Below, one piece after another: positions 1 to 6,181 of a stretch of 9,773 nt of DNA (position 1 is the first letter of the stretch; each line of letters starts with the position of its first letter). The DNA comes from Hyphomonas sp. Its GTDB lineage: Bacteria; Pseudomonadota; Alphaproteobacteria; Caulobacterales; Hyphomonadaceae. The translations under genes and the position numbers were made by a program. The DNA is taken from NCBI GenBank assembly GCA_024743015.1, contig JANSXJ010000121.1, positions 1 to 9,773 of the forward strand, read 5' to 3'. The notes under the pieces are model-generated. The model was not told where the DNA came from and searched no databases. It was given only the letters and a program-made list of their open reading frames with translations.

Positions 1-432
1 ACCGAATGGGCCAAGGATGAAAGCCTCGCCGCCAATAATGAGAGGGTGGCGCGCCGCGACGAAATCATTCCTCCGCTGCGCGAACTGTTCGCGACCTACT
101 CCAAGGATGAACTCATGGCCAAGCTTGAAACGACAGGCTTGCCGTTTGCGCCCATCCAGAAACCGGAAGACCTTTTCACTGACCAGCACCTGACTGAGAG
201 CGGCGGCCTGCTCGAAATGAGTATTCCGGATGGCGGTGAAATTGCGCTGCCAGCGATGCCCGTAGCGATCGATGGCAACCGGCCAGGACTCACGCTCAAC
301 CCGCCAGAAATCGGCGAGCACTCTGAAGAAGTCCTCAAAACGCTCGGACTATCGGAAAGTGAGATTTCGGACCTGATCGACCGCGGGCTCGTTGACTCGG
401 CAACGCACAAGACCCCTCAAGCGGCGGAATAA
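1..432 (+). CDS. Class III (CaiB/BaiF family) CoA-transferase, C-terminal fragment
   Basis: The frame is open from base 1 and ends at TAA 430-432, giving 143 visible residues of a protein that starts outside the window. The GTG at 46 is internal, not a start, because the preceding codons already read as family sequence (TEWAKDESLAANNERVARRD). Family III CoA-transferases move CoA between carboxylic acids through an aspartyl-CoA intermediate in the cytoplasm. The catalytic Asp lies in the missing N-terminal half. What is visible is the typical C-terminal region: a helix with the PPLRELFATYSKDELMAKLE pattern, then GLPFAPIQKPEDLFTDQHL, where the family usually has a pocket loop followed by 'D-x-H/Q-L', then a short beta segment and GEHSEEVL near the end. 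The substrate cannot be read from this part. The gene converges on leuD and overlaps its last 16 bases, so both 3' ends are coding on both strands. The neighbouring LeuCD-type dehydratase hints at a dicarboxylate substrate; that is inference. Confidence 0.85.
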   Translation, partial: TEWAKDESLAANNERVARRDEIIPPLRELFATYSKDELMAKLETTGLPFAPIQKPEDLFTDQHLTESGGLLEMSIPDGGEIALPAMPVAIDGNRPGLTLNPPEIGEHSEEVLKTLGLSESEISDLIDRGLVDSATHKTPQAAE

Positions 433-1037
433 AGCCAGGGCCTGCGCTCAGCGTCCTGCGCGAAAAAGCGTTCGATCGTGGCTTTGTCTTTCAGCGTCAG
501 CGCAATCGGTTCCAACCCTTCGCTGAGCAAGCGCTTCGGATAGTCGCCAATCTCAAACCCGGCACTCCAGCCAGGCAACTGTCGACACCCAACACGTTGT
601 TTCGGAAGGTCCACGGATATGACAGCACCGCGAATGGCGGAGAGCTTATTCACCTCGTCAGACGGCAATGTGATCGGTAGAATGCCATTGCGCAGGCAGT
701 TTCCGTGAAAGATTTCACCGAAACTCTTGGCGATGATCACGCGAATTCCATACTCCGCCAGCGCCCATACCGCATGCTCGCGCGATGACCCACAGCCAAA
801 GTTCTCGCCAGAGATCAGAATACTCGTATTCACTTGATCCGGTCGATTGAGGATGAAGTCAGACGTCGGTTCGCGCCCTCCCGGCTCCGTATACCGCCAA
901 CCCGCGAACAGACCGTCGCTTAATCCATCGCGGCTCACCGCCTTCATCTCTCGTGACGGAATGATTTGATCGGTGTCGATATTGTCCCGCATAATGGCCG
1001 CGGCGAGACCCGTATGAAACGTCAAAGGCTGCGGCAT
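417..1037 (-). CDS. leuD: LeuD-like small subunit of 3-isopropylmalate dehydratase family
   Basis: This 206-residue protein is the normal length for LeuD, the swivelling small subunit that completes the active site of the cytoplasmic LeuCD isomerase. In leucine synthesis LeuCD interconverts 2- and 3-isopropylmalate. Diagnostic motifs are NIDTDQIIP (residues 19-27) and GENFGCGSSREH (77-88), followed by a YGIRVIIA strand and the IFHGNCLRNGILPI segment (109-122). The start is ATG at 1037, overlapping the leuC stop by one base (TGATG). AAGGA lies nine bases upstream inside leuC, so translation is coupled. Several positions differ from E. coli LeuD as I recall it: SREM replaces the KQFL-type segment after the first motif, HAVWAL replaces HAPWAL, and KSFGEIF replaces PSFADIF. 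Such changes suit a LeuD paralogue acting on another 2-substituted malate, but a leucine role is not excluded. No leuB or leuA is in the window. Confidence 0.9.
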   Translation of the reverse strand: MPQPLTFHTGLAAAIMRDNIDTDQIIPSREMKAVSRDGLSDGLFAGWRYTEPGGREPTSDFILNRPDQVNTSILISGENFGCGSSREHAVWALAEYGIRVIIAKSFGEIFHGNCLRNGILPITLPSDEVNKLSAIRGAVISVDLPKQRVGCRQLPGWSAGFEIGDYPKRLLSEGLEPIALTLKDKATIERFFAQDAERRPWLYSAA

Positions 1038-2428
1038 CAGACGGGTTCCTTTTGGGGTACCGGCAAGTCAGCAGGTGCGCAGATTTTACCGGCGACAGCA
1101 CAAGCAGCCACGATGGCGGGGCTCGTCAAATGCGTCCTCACGCCCGGTCCTTGTCGACCTTCAAAATTCCGATTGGTCGAGGAAACAACCCGGGTTCCGG
1201 GCGCAAACGTTTCACCCCCGGCATAGAAACACATCGCGCAGCCAGGCTCGCCCCATTCGAAACCCGCCTGTTTGAAAATCCGGTCGATACCAAGTTTTTC
1301 GGCCTCAGCCCGCACATTTCGAGAGCCCGGGACACATACAGCGCGAACGCCGTCCGCCACGCGGCGACCCTCCAGGATCCTTGCCGCAGCCTGAAGGTCG
1401 GACAGGCGACCATTCGTGCAAGAACCGATAAAGGCCCCGCCGATTTGAAGATTATTGAGAACCTGGCCGGGTTCCAGCCCCATATAATCCAGCGCCTGGG
1501 ATCGCGCGTCTTTGGGAATTTCAGTTCCGAGCGGAGCGCTCTCTTCCGGACTGGTTCCCCAACTCATCTGAGGCTGGATCTCCGCGGCATTCAGAATGAT
1601 TTCATGCGCAAAAGCTGCGTCTGCGTCCGTTTTCAGATCGTGCCATTCCAGCGGAGGACCAACCTCATCGTCTGGCGCGAACGGACGCCCGGAAAGATAG
1701 TCGAGCGTCTTCTGATCCGGCGCAATCACCGCCGTGAACGCCGCGAACTCCACCGCCATATTGCAGAGCGTCAGGCGCGCTTCGACATCCAGCGCCTCGA
1801 CCGCACTTCCGCAAAATTCGATCGCACAGCGTTGTCCTCCGCCAGAACCGTGACGCGCGATCAGGTAAAGTGCAATGTCTTTCGCAGTGGTTCCCGCGGG
1901 CAAAGCCCCGTCAATCCGAATGCGCATCTGCTGGGGCTTCTGCATACGCAAAACGCCTGTCACCATTGCATGCTCGGCTTCACTGGATCCAATCCCCCAG
2001 GCAAGCGCACCGAGCGCACCAAGGCTGCACGTGTGACTATCCGGGCAAACCATAGACAGACCCGGCAAGGCAATCCCCTGCTCCGGCGCAACCACGTGTA
2101 CGATACCCTGGTTCGGATCATCGGTGTCGATCAGGTGAATTCCGGCCGCCCGCGCCATCGCCCGGGTTTCCGTGATAAAGGTTTCTCCACCCGGGCTCCG
2201 GGCCTCGTTTCGACCTCGCCCAGCGCGGAAAGAGACAATGTGATCCATGATTGCGAAGACCCGCGATGGATCACGAACGGTATACCCGCTTTCCTGCAGT
2301 GATTTTAGCGCAACCCCGCCCGTTCGCTCGTGCAACAGCAGACGATCGATCGCAATCAGATCGTAGCCGTCGCCTGCATCACAAACGCGATGCTGTTCCC
2401 AGAGTTTGTCGAAAAGTGTTTGCGCCAA
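1037..2428 (-). CDS. leuC: LeuC-like large [4Fe-4S] subunit of 3-isopropylmalate dehydratase family
   Basis: This protein has 463 residues from the chosen start; E. coli LeuC has about 466. It is the large, iron-sulfur subunit of a hydro-lyase that dehydrates and rehydrates a malate-type substrate in the cytoplasm, working with LeuD encoded next. The cluster ligands are Cys337 (GSCTNGR) and Cys397/Cys400 (PGCAMC); their spacing of 60 and 3 matches LeuC. Other family signatures are PDSHTC, GIGSSEAEH, TLCNMAVEF and STNRNFEGRQGPGVRTHL. The TTG start at 2428 is preferred over the longer frame (TTG at 2446). It has a perfect AGGAGG five bases upstream and gives the family N-terminus MAQTLFDKLWEQH, and the longer form would run into a 16-bp palindrome. 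Differences from E. coli LeuC include MDHIV for MDHNV, CPDSHT for CGDSHT, and CFYAGG for CLAMN after the last ligand. This suggests a non-leucine paralogue, but that is inference. The symporter gene ends 77 bases upstream. Confidence 0.92.
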   Translation of the reverse strand: MAQTLFDKLWEQHRVCDAGDGYDLIAIDRLLLHERTGGVALKSLQESGYTVRDPSRVFAIMDHIVSFRAGRGRNEARSPGGETFITETRAMARAAGIHLIDTDDPNQGIVHVVAPEQGIALPGLSMVCPDSHTCSLGALGALAWGIGSSEAEHAMVTGVLRMQKPQQMRIRIDGALPAGTTAKDIALYLIARHGSGGGQRCAIEFCGSAVEALDVEARLTLCNMAVEFAAFTAVIAPDQKTLDYLSGRPFAPDDEVGPPLEWHDLKTDADAAFAHEIILNAAEIQPQMSWGTSPEESAPLGTEIPKDARSQALDYMGLEPGQVLNNLQIGGAFIGSCTNGRLSDLQAAARILEGRRVADGVRAVCVPGSRNVRAEAEKLGIDRIFKQAGFEWGEPGCAMCFYAGGETFAPGTRVVSSTNRNFEGRQGPGVRTHLTSPAIVAACAVAGKICAPADLPVPQKEPV

Positions 2429-2433
2429 AGCGG

Positions 2434-2439
2434 CCTCCT
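2434..2439 (-). promoter_or_regulatory. Ribosome binding site that sets the leuC start
   Basis: The minus strand reads AGGAGG here, five bases before the TTG at 2428. It is the strongest Shine-Dalgarno sequence I see in the window and lies inside the longer possible reading frame that begins at 2446. It therefore argues that translation begins at 2428. A strong site also compensates for the weak TTG codon. Confidence 0.8.
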
Positions 2440-2444
2440 GCGGC

Positions 2445-2460
2445 AAAAGATATATCTTTT
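2445..2460. promoter_or_regulatory. 16-bp perfect palindrome upstream of leuC, candidate operator
   Basis: The sequence AAAAGATATATCTTTT is its own reverse complement over all 16 bases and sits just upstream of the leuC ribosome binding site. A further AAAAG at 2465-2469 forms a second inverted repeat with the CTTTT arm (CTTTT-ACCG-AAAAG, 2456-2469), so the same arm can pair either way. The position between the symporter stop and the leuC start suits a repressor operator near a promoter. The AT-rich core could double as a -10 element (TATATC on the minus strand), but no good -35 box is visible at 16-18 bases. I cannot name the regulator; a dimeric helix-turn-helix protein is the natural guess. 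Confidence 0.5.
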
Positions 2461-2505
2461 ACCGAAAAGTGGAAGACCGCTTCGACAATTTCCTTGGTCC
2501 AATTC

Positions 2506-4179
2506 CTACCAGAAGACCACATACAGCATCAGCAGGATCAGAACCGCCACCGCAGCCGTGACCTTGAACGTCATCGTCGTGGCAAAGTTGATATCGCTGA
2601 GGTCGACAGGTTGATCCTCTCTTGGGGGGGCCGTCATCAGAGATACGATGACCCCGACCAGCACACAGATCAGGAAGATGAACCAGATCCGCACCACGAA
2701 TGGCATATTCGTGACATCGAAATCAGCCAGTCCGAGGATCGGGTTAAAGATCGGGCCAAGCACCGCGGCAACGCCGCTACCGTCCGATCCTGAGGCGGTG
2801 AAGAAGAGCAGCGACAGGACCACCGACGAGATCAGCAGTGCAAATGCCCCTGCCGTATTGGTTCGCTTCCAGAAGAAGCCGAGCACGAAGACCGCCACGA
2901 TGCCCGGCGCGACGAAACCTGTATATTCCTGAATGGTCTGGAAGATACTGGTCCCGCCCCCAAGCAATGGAATGGCCAGGAATAACGCAATCAGCATGGC
3001 CGTTGCAGCAGTTGACCGTCCTACCCAGACATAATGTCCTTCGTCCTTACCTTTTACGAAATAGTCGCGATAAATATCCATCGTGAAGATCGTCGAAATC
3101 GAGTTGATCATAGACGCGAGCGAAGAGACGATGGCGGCAATCAGCGCAGCGAAAATCAGTCCCCTAATCCCGACGGGCATCAGCGCCATCAGCGCACCAT
3201 AGGTACTATCCGGCTTCGCCGAGAGCGCGTCTTCACTCAAGCCCTGAAGGCCGTTTTGTGCGAGCCAGAGCGCTGCAATGCCAGGAATGACAACGATCAG
3301 CGGAATGAGAAACTTCAGCAATGCCGCAAAAGCCAGCCCTTTCTGGGCCTCCGCCAGGCTTTCCGCCCCGAGCGCGCGCTGAATGATGTACTGATTGAAG
3401 CCCCAATAGGAGAAGTGCAGTACCCAGAGGCCGCCCAGCAGTGTCCAGATCCCTGGTAAGTCGCCGAAGCTCGGATGATCGCGATCAAGGATCATTTCGA
3501 AATGGCCCGGCAGCTCATTCATCAGAATAGACAGACCACCCAATGCACCGCCGTCACCGCCCACCATACCGAGCACCAGAATAGTTATCGCGAAGCCACC
3601 AAGGATCAGAATGACAACCTGAATAATGTCGGTCAGCGCGACCGCTTTCAGACCGCCATACAGCGAGTAAAGCAAGGCAAAACCCGCCAGCATCGCCATA
3701 CCCGTAAACACGCCGAGTCCAGTCACCGCATTGATCGCCAGAGACCCACCATACAGCACAGTTGTCAGGTTCACTGCGGTAAACAGGAAGATCCAGAACA
3801 CTGCCATGGTCGCTTTGACGCTGTCCCCGAACCGCGTTTCGAGGAATTGCGGCATGGTATAGATCTGGCGTTTCAGGAAGATCGGCAGGAAGAAAGCCGC
3901 CGTGATGATCAGCACCAGCGCTGCTTGCCACTCATAAGCCGCGATGGCGAGACCCACGACAAAGCCTTGCCCTGACTGGCCGATAATCTGTTCGGCTGAG
4001 ATATTGGCAGCGATCAGTGAGGCGCCAATAGCCCACCATGGCAGCGCCTTACCAGCGAGAAAATAGTCTTCCGTGTTCTTGTGTTCGCCCGCAGGTTCGC
4101 GGGACACAAAGATAGCGATGGCGAACAGCGCGATGGCATACAGCCCCACGATCACCAGATCGATGGTGTCCAATGACAT
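2506..4179 (-). CDS. Sodium/solute symporter (SSS family, vSGLT-like, probable sugar transporter)
   Basis: This is an inner-membrane protein of 557 residues with about 14 hydrophobic segments, using the sodium gradient to import a solute. It matches Vibrio parahaemolyticus vSGLT, as I recall it, almost end to end. Shared stretches include STEDYFLAGK-type (NTEDYFLAGKALPWWA), GASLIAANISAEQ, YWGFNQYIIQR, VSSLASM and the last residues LYVVFW. With a constant offset of five, the vSGLT galactose-site residues are kept: Gln64 (Q69), Glu83 (E88), Tyr258 and Trp259 (Y263, W264) and Lys289 (K294). Gln417 corresponds to Q428, and Ser352/Ser353 to the sodium-site serines. Asn260 of vSGLT is His255 here and Ser91 is Ala86, so the sugar may differ. 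The ATG at 4179 is chosen over GTG 4227: it has GGGAGG upstream and gives the vSGLT-like N-terminus, whereas the longer form overlaps the promoter. The gene has its own promoter and a LacI-type operator. Confidence 0.92.
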   Translation of the reverse strand: MSLDTIDLVIVGLYAIALFAIAIFVSREPAGEHKNTEDYFLAGKALPWWAIGASLIAANISAEQIIGQSGQGFVVGLAIAAYEWQAALVLIITAAFFLPIFLKRQIYTMPQFLETRFGDSVKATMAVFWIFLFTAVNLTTVLYGGSLAINAVTGLGVFTGMAMLAGFALLYSLYGGLKAVALTDIIQVVILILGGFAITILVLGMVGGDGGALGGLSILMNELPGHFEMILDRDHPSFGDLPGIWTLLGGLWVLHFSYWGFNQYIIQRALGAESLAEAQKGLAFAALLKFLIPLIVVIPGIAALWLAQNGLQGLSEDALSAKPDSTYGALMALMPVGIRGLIFAALIAAIVSSLASMINSISTIFTMDIYRDYFVKGKDEGHYVWVGRSTAATAMLIALFLAIPLLGGGTSIFQTIQEYTGFVAPGIVAVFVLGFFWKRTNTAGAFALLISSVVLSLLFFTASGSDGSGVAAVLGPIFNPILGLADFDVTNMPFVVRIWFIFLICVLVGVIVSLMTAPPREDQPVDLSDINFATTMTFKVTAAVAVLILLMLYVVFW

Positions 4180-4189
4180 GATAAGGTTT

Positions 4190-4195
4190 CCTCCC
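4190..4195 (-). promoter_or_regulatory. Ribosome binding site for the symporter
   Basis: The minus strand reads GGGAGG, ten bases before the ATG at 4179. The spacing is slightly long but the match is strong. It supports the 4179 start over the upstream GTG at 4227, which lies in the predicted promoter. Confidence 0.65.
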
Positions 4196-4223
4196 CGGAC
4201 AGATTCAATTTGTCCTTGAGACA

Positions 4224-4253
4224 GCACTAGGCGAACCGTGACAGCGGTGTCAA
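4224..4253 (-). promoter_or_regulatory. Predicted sigma-70-type promoter of the symporter gene
   Basis: On the minus strand a perfect -35 box TTGACA (4248-4253) is followed after 18 bases by TAGTGC (4224-4229); the alternative is CTAGTG after 17 bases. The -10 match is poor, which is common for regulated promoters and for alphaproteobacteria. Transcription would start near 4217, leaving a leader of about 40 bases before the ATG at 4179. The promoter separates the symporter from the ccm operon whose last gene ends at 4299. Confidence 0.5.
4239..4252. promoter_or_regulatory. LacI-type palindromic operator overlapping the -35 box
   Basis: The plus strand reads TGACAGCGGTGTCA, with perfect 5-bp inverted arms TGACA/TGTCA around four bases. 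Its 14-bp length and central CG match the operator geometry of LacI/GalR-family sugar regulators (TG-N-x-x-N-CG-N-x-x-N-CA). It covers most of the TTGACA box, so a bound repressor would block RNA polymerase. A sugar-responsive repressor would fit the vSGLT-like gene it precedes. No such regulator gene is in the window, and I found no second copy of the site here. Confidence 0.5.
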
Positions 4254-4298
4254 CTTACCTCTTGCGCGAAACGCATCACACCTTGAAAAATTCAGGGG

Positions 4299-5189
4299 TT
4301 ACTCCTCGTCGGAGAGCTCGGATTGGAAGGGTCCGAACTGCGCCAGCGTTTCGGGATCTTGAGCGAAAATCTCCTGCACCTGTTGCAAATCGAGTGCGGC
4401 CTGTTCGCGTTGCCCCAGCACCAGTCTGGCACGGATCAGACGGGCCCATCCCTCCGGGTCTTCGGGATTTTGCTCCAGCCGTACGGCCAGTCCCTCGACC
4501 ATGGATTCGATCATCGCCGCCTGCTCGTCCGGCGTCATCGCCTGGATGCGTTCAGCCGCCTCGGGATCTATCGCTGGCGCCGCAGCGCGATCGCGCAACA
4601 CTTCGAGCAAACGGTCACGTTCGGAAATGATCTGCTGATTGCCGTTGGAGAGCGAGATCGCGCGCTCATAGGCGCTTATGGCTCCATCAACATTCCCAAG
4701 CCGCAAATAGGATCGCGCCAGCAGGACAAATCCATCTGCCGGTGGATTAGGGTCACTTTCCAAACGGTTTCGCAGCTCAACGACCAATCCGTCGAGCGAC
4801 TGGGGCAAGTCGGCGATTTGCGCGGCTTGATACTCAGCCACTGTGATGCGCTTATATTCAGGGCTGCCAATGCGGACATACACGCTCGCCACGCCGAGAA
4901 TGAGGAATGCCGGAACCAGAAAGACTGCGGCAGTGCGGAGATTTCGAACCGGGTGTTGCGTTTCAGCCTCGTTGAGTATCTCGAGGATGCGCCGATCCAA
5001 CGCGTCACGTGCCTGGGCCGCAGCAAGGTCGGTAAGTCGACCTTCGGCTTCGTCGAGATCGATGGCGGAGCGCTGCGCTCGCGCTTCAGCGATACGGTCT
5101 CGGTCGGGTCCGGTCGAATTGGAAAAGAAGGGCTGCAAGAGATAGGCAGCGACGATTCCCGCCAGCAGAAGCAGAATAAGCCAGATCAT
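4299..5189 (-). CDS. ccmI: Cytochrome c maturation protein CcmI (CycH), apocytochrome-binding TPR protein
   Basis: This 296-residue inner-membrane protein is the apocytochrome-binding chaperone of system I cytochrome c biogenesis. It hands apocytochrome to the CcmF/CcmH haem ligation complex. The layout is typical: a transmembrane helix at residues 2-18, a charged coiled-coil-like cytoplasmic segment at about 28-75 (the CcmI-1 region), a second helix at about 86-106, and a periplasmic domain with TPR-like repeats. The clearest repeat is at about 150-182 (FVLLARSYLRLGNVDGAISAYERA). A second lies at about 230-270 (a GWARLIRARLVLGQREQAALDL pattern, split in two parts by the writing limit: GWARLIRARL, VLGQREQAALDL). 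The ATG overlaps the stop of the ccmG-ccmH gene by four bases (ATGA, 5186-5189), so it is translationally coupled. In E. coli this domain is fused to the end of CcmH; here it is separate. It is the last gene of the operon and shows no clear terminator after its TAA. Confidence 0.9.
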   Translation of the reverse strand: MIWLILLLLAGIVAAYLLQPFFSNSTGPDRDRIAEARAQRSAIDLDEAEGRLTDLAAAQARDALDRRILEILNEAETQHPVRNLRTAAVFLVPAFLILGVASVYVRIGSPEYKRITVAEYQAAQIADLPQSLDGLVVELRNRLESDPNPPADGFVLLARSYLRLGNVDGAISAYERAISLSNGNQQIISERDRLLEVLRDRAAAPAIDPEAAERIQAMTPDEQAAMIESMVEGLAVRLEQNPEDPEGWARLIRARLVLGQREQAALDLQQVQEIFAQDPETLAQFGPFQSELSDEE

Positions 5190-6178
5190 GTGTCGGTCTC
5201 GGCCTTCGCAAGGGCTGCGGCAACGCGGTCTCGGTCGGCTTCAGTCAGCGTGTCGTCTTCGGCTGGTTTCCCGGTTCGGCCTCTGAGAACGAACCAGATT
5301 CCCCCGACCAGAACCAAGGCAAGCGGCGCTAGCCAGAGAAGGAAAGTGTTCAGCTGCAGCGGCGGGCTCATCAGGACATAATCACCATAGCGGTACCGCA
5401 GATAATCGCGCACTTCCTCATCGGAATCGCCTGCCACCACGCGTTTGCGAACCAATCTGCGCATATCCTGAGCCAGCGGCGCATTTGAATCGTAGATGGA
5501 TTGGTTTTGACACACGACACAGCGCAGCGTTTTCGAGACGGCTTCAGTTCGGGCGGCGATCTGATCTGGATCGGATAGCACGATATTTTCGACACCCGTA
5601 TCGACCACCGCATCCGATTCGACCCGCACAGGTGCAGGCGTTGTCAGCTCTTCGGCTGCCAAAGCGTCAAGGACCGGCCGGATGGTCTCTCGCCAGACAT
5701 CCGATGTGATCGGGCCTATTCGCTTGAAGCGAATGCGCCCTGTTCGATCGAGAATGAAAGTCTCTGGCGCGCCGGTCACGCCCATCTCGATCGCGAGGTC
5801 GCTCTCACCATCAAAAACAATCGTTTCATACGGGTCGCCATGACGCTGCAGCCAGTTGATCGCGTCTTCGCGGTCATCGCGCCAGTTCACACCAACGATT
5901 CGAACCGTGCCATCCTGATTGAGCTGCATCAGCGTTGGATGCTCCTGCAAGCACGCAACGCACCAGGATCCGAATACATTGACCAATGCAGGCTCGCCGA
6001 CCAGGTCAGCGTCGGTCACGCGCTGGGTTTCATCGTATAGCTCTGTCAGTTCAAACGCCGGCATGTCGCGATTGATCATCTCGGTCGGGATGAGGCTCGG
6101 ATCGCGAGTCAGGCCGATCCCGAGAAATATAACGAGCACCACGAAAGCACCGGCGGGAATGAATCGCGACCAGGTCAT
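5186..6178 (-). CDS. ccmG/ccmH: CcmG-CcmH fusion: periplasmic thioredoxin plus CXXC apocytochrome thiol reductase
   Basis: One uninterrupted frame of 330 residues joins two proteins that are normally separate. Residues 7-24 form an N-terminal membrane anchor. Residues about 33-172 are CcmG/DsbE, a periplasmic thioredoxin-like reductant, with the active site GSWCVAC (Cys73, Cys76), VGVNWRDD and the family signature GAPETF (136-141). A Pro- and acid-rich linker (about 173-205) follows. Residues about 206-299 are CcmH/CycL with LRCVVCQNQS (Cys220, Cys223), SNAPLAQDMR, YGDYVLMSPP and a C-terminal membrane helix at about 279-298. The CcmH part has no signal peptide and no Met at the junction, so it depends on the CcmG anchor. 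The topology stays correct: both redox domains face the periplasm between two membrane helices. The ATG is three bases after ccmF, with GGAG upstream. Role: keeping the apocytochrome CXXCH thiols reduced for haem attachment. Confidence 0.93.
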   Translation of the reverse strand: MTWSRFIPAGAFVVLVIFLGIGLTRDPSLIPTEMINRDMPAFELTELYDETQRVTDADLVGEPALVNVFGSWCVACLQEHPTLMQLNQDGTVRIVGVNWRDDREDAINWLQRHGDPYETIVFDGESDLAIEMGVTGAPETFILDRTGRIRFKRIGPITSDVWRETIRPVLDALAAEELTTPAPVRVESDAVVDTGVENIVLSDPDQIAARTEAVSKTLRCVVCQNQSIYDSNAPLAQDMRRLVRKRVVAGDSDEEVRDYLRYRYGDYVLMSPPLQLNTFLLWLAPLALVLVGGIWFVLRGRTGKPAEDDTLTEADRDRVAAALAKAETDT

Positions 6179-6181
6179 CGC

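Noticed and set aside
46..48. GTG as a start for the CoA-transferase
   Set aside because: The frame is open back to base 1 and the upstream codons read as normal family sequence, so this is an internal Val codon of a gene cut by the window edge.
441..461. Direct repeat CCTGCGC at 441-447 and 455-461
   Set aside because: It is a short 7-base repeat inside leuD codons with no third copy or structure, consistent with chance in GC-rich coding sequence.
1052..2302. Long open frame (416 codons) on the plus strand
   Set aside because: It lies entirely antisense to leuC, whose protein is clearly recognisable. The translation is rich in Arg, Pro and His with no family resemblance, as expected for the shadow of a GC-rich gene.
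2494..2502. TTGGTCCAA palindrome just downstream of the symporter stop
   Set aside because: The four-base arms around one base are too short for a hairpin and too weak, compared with the nearby 16-bp palindrome, to call an operator.
3034..3975. Consecutive plus-strand open frames opposite the symporter
   Set aside because: Their translations are Gln-, His- and Arg-rich low-quality sequence, the typical complement of hydrophobic membrane-protein codons. The minus-strand symporter explains the region.
4225..4227. GTG as the symporter start
   Set aside because: It falls in the predicted -10 region and adds 16 residues not seen in vSGLT. The ATG at 4179 has a clear ribosome site.
4281..4297. 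CCTTGAA-AAA-TTCAGGG hairpin after ccmI as a terminator
   Set aside because: On the minus strand the stem has an internal C/A mismatch, is only moderately stable, and has no T-run after it, so I do not call a terminator.
4323..5381. Open frame of 352 codons on the plus strand
   Set aside because: It is antisense to ccmI and the end of ccmG-ccmH, both well supported. It shows no recognisable motif and no convincing ribosome site.
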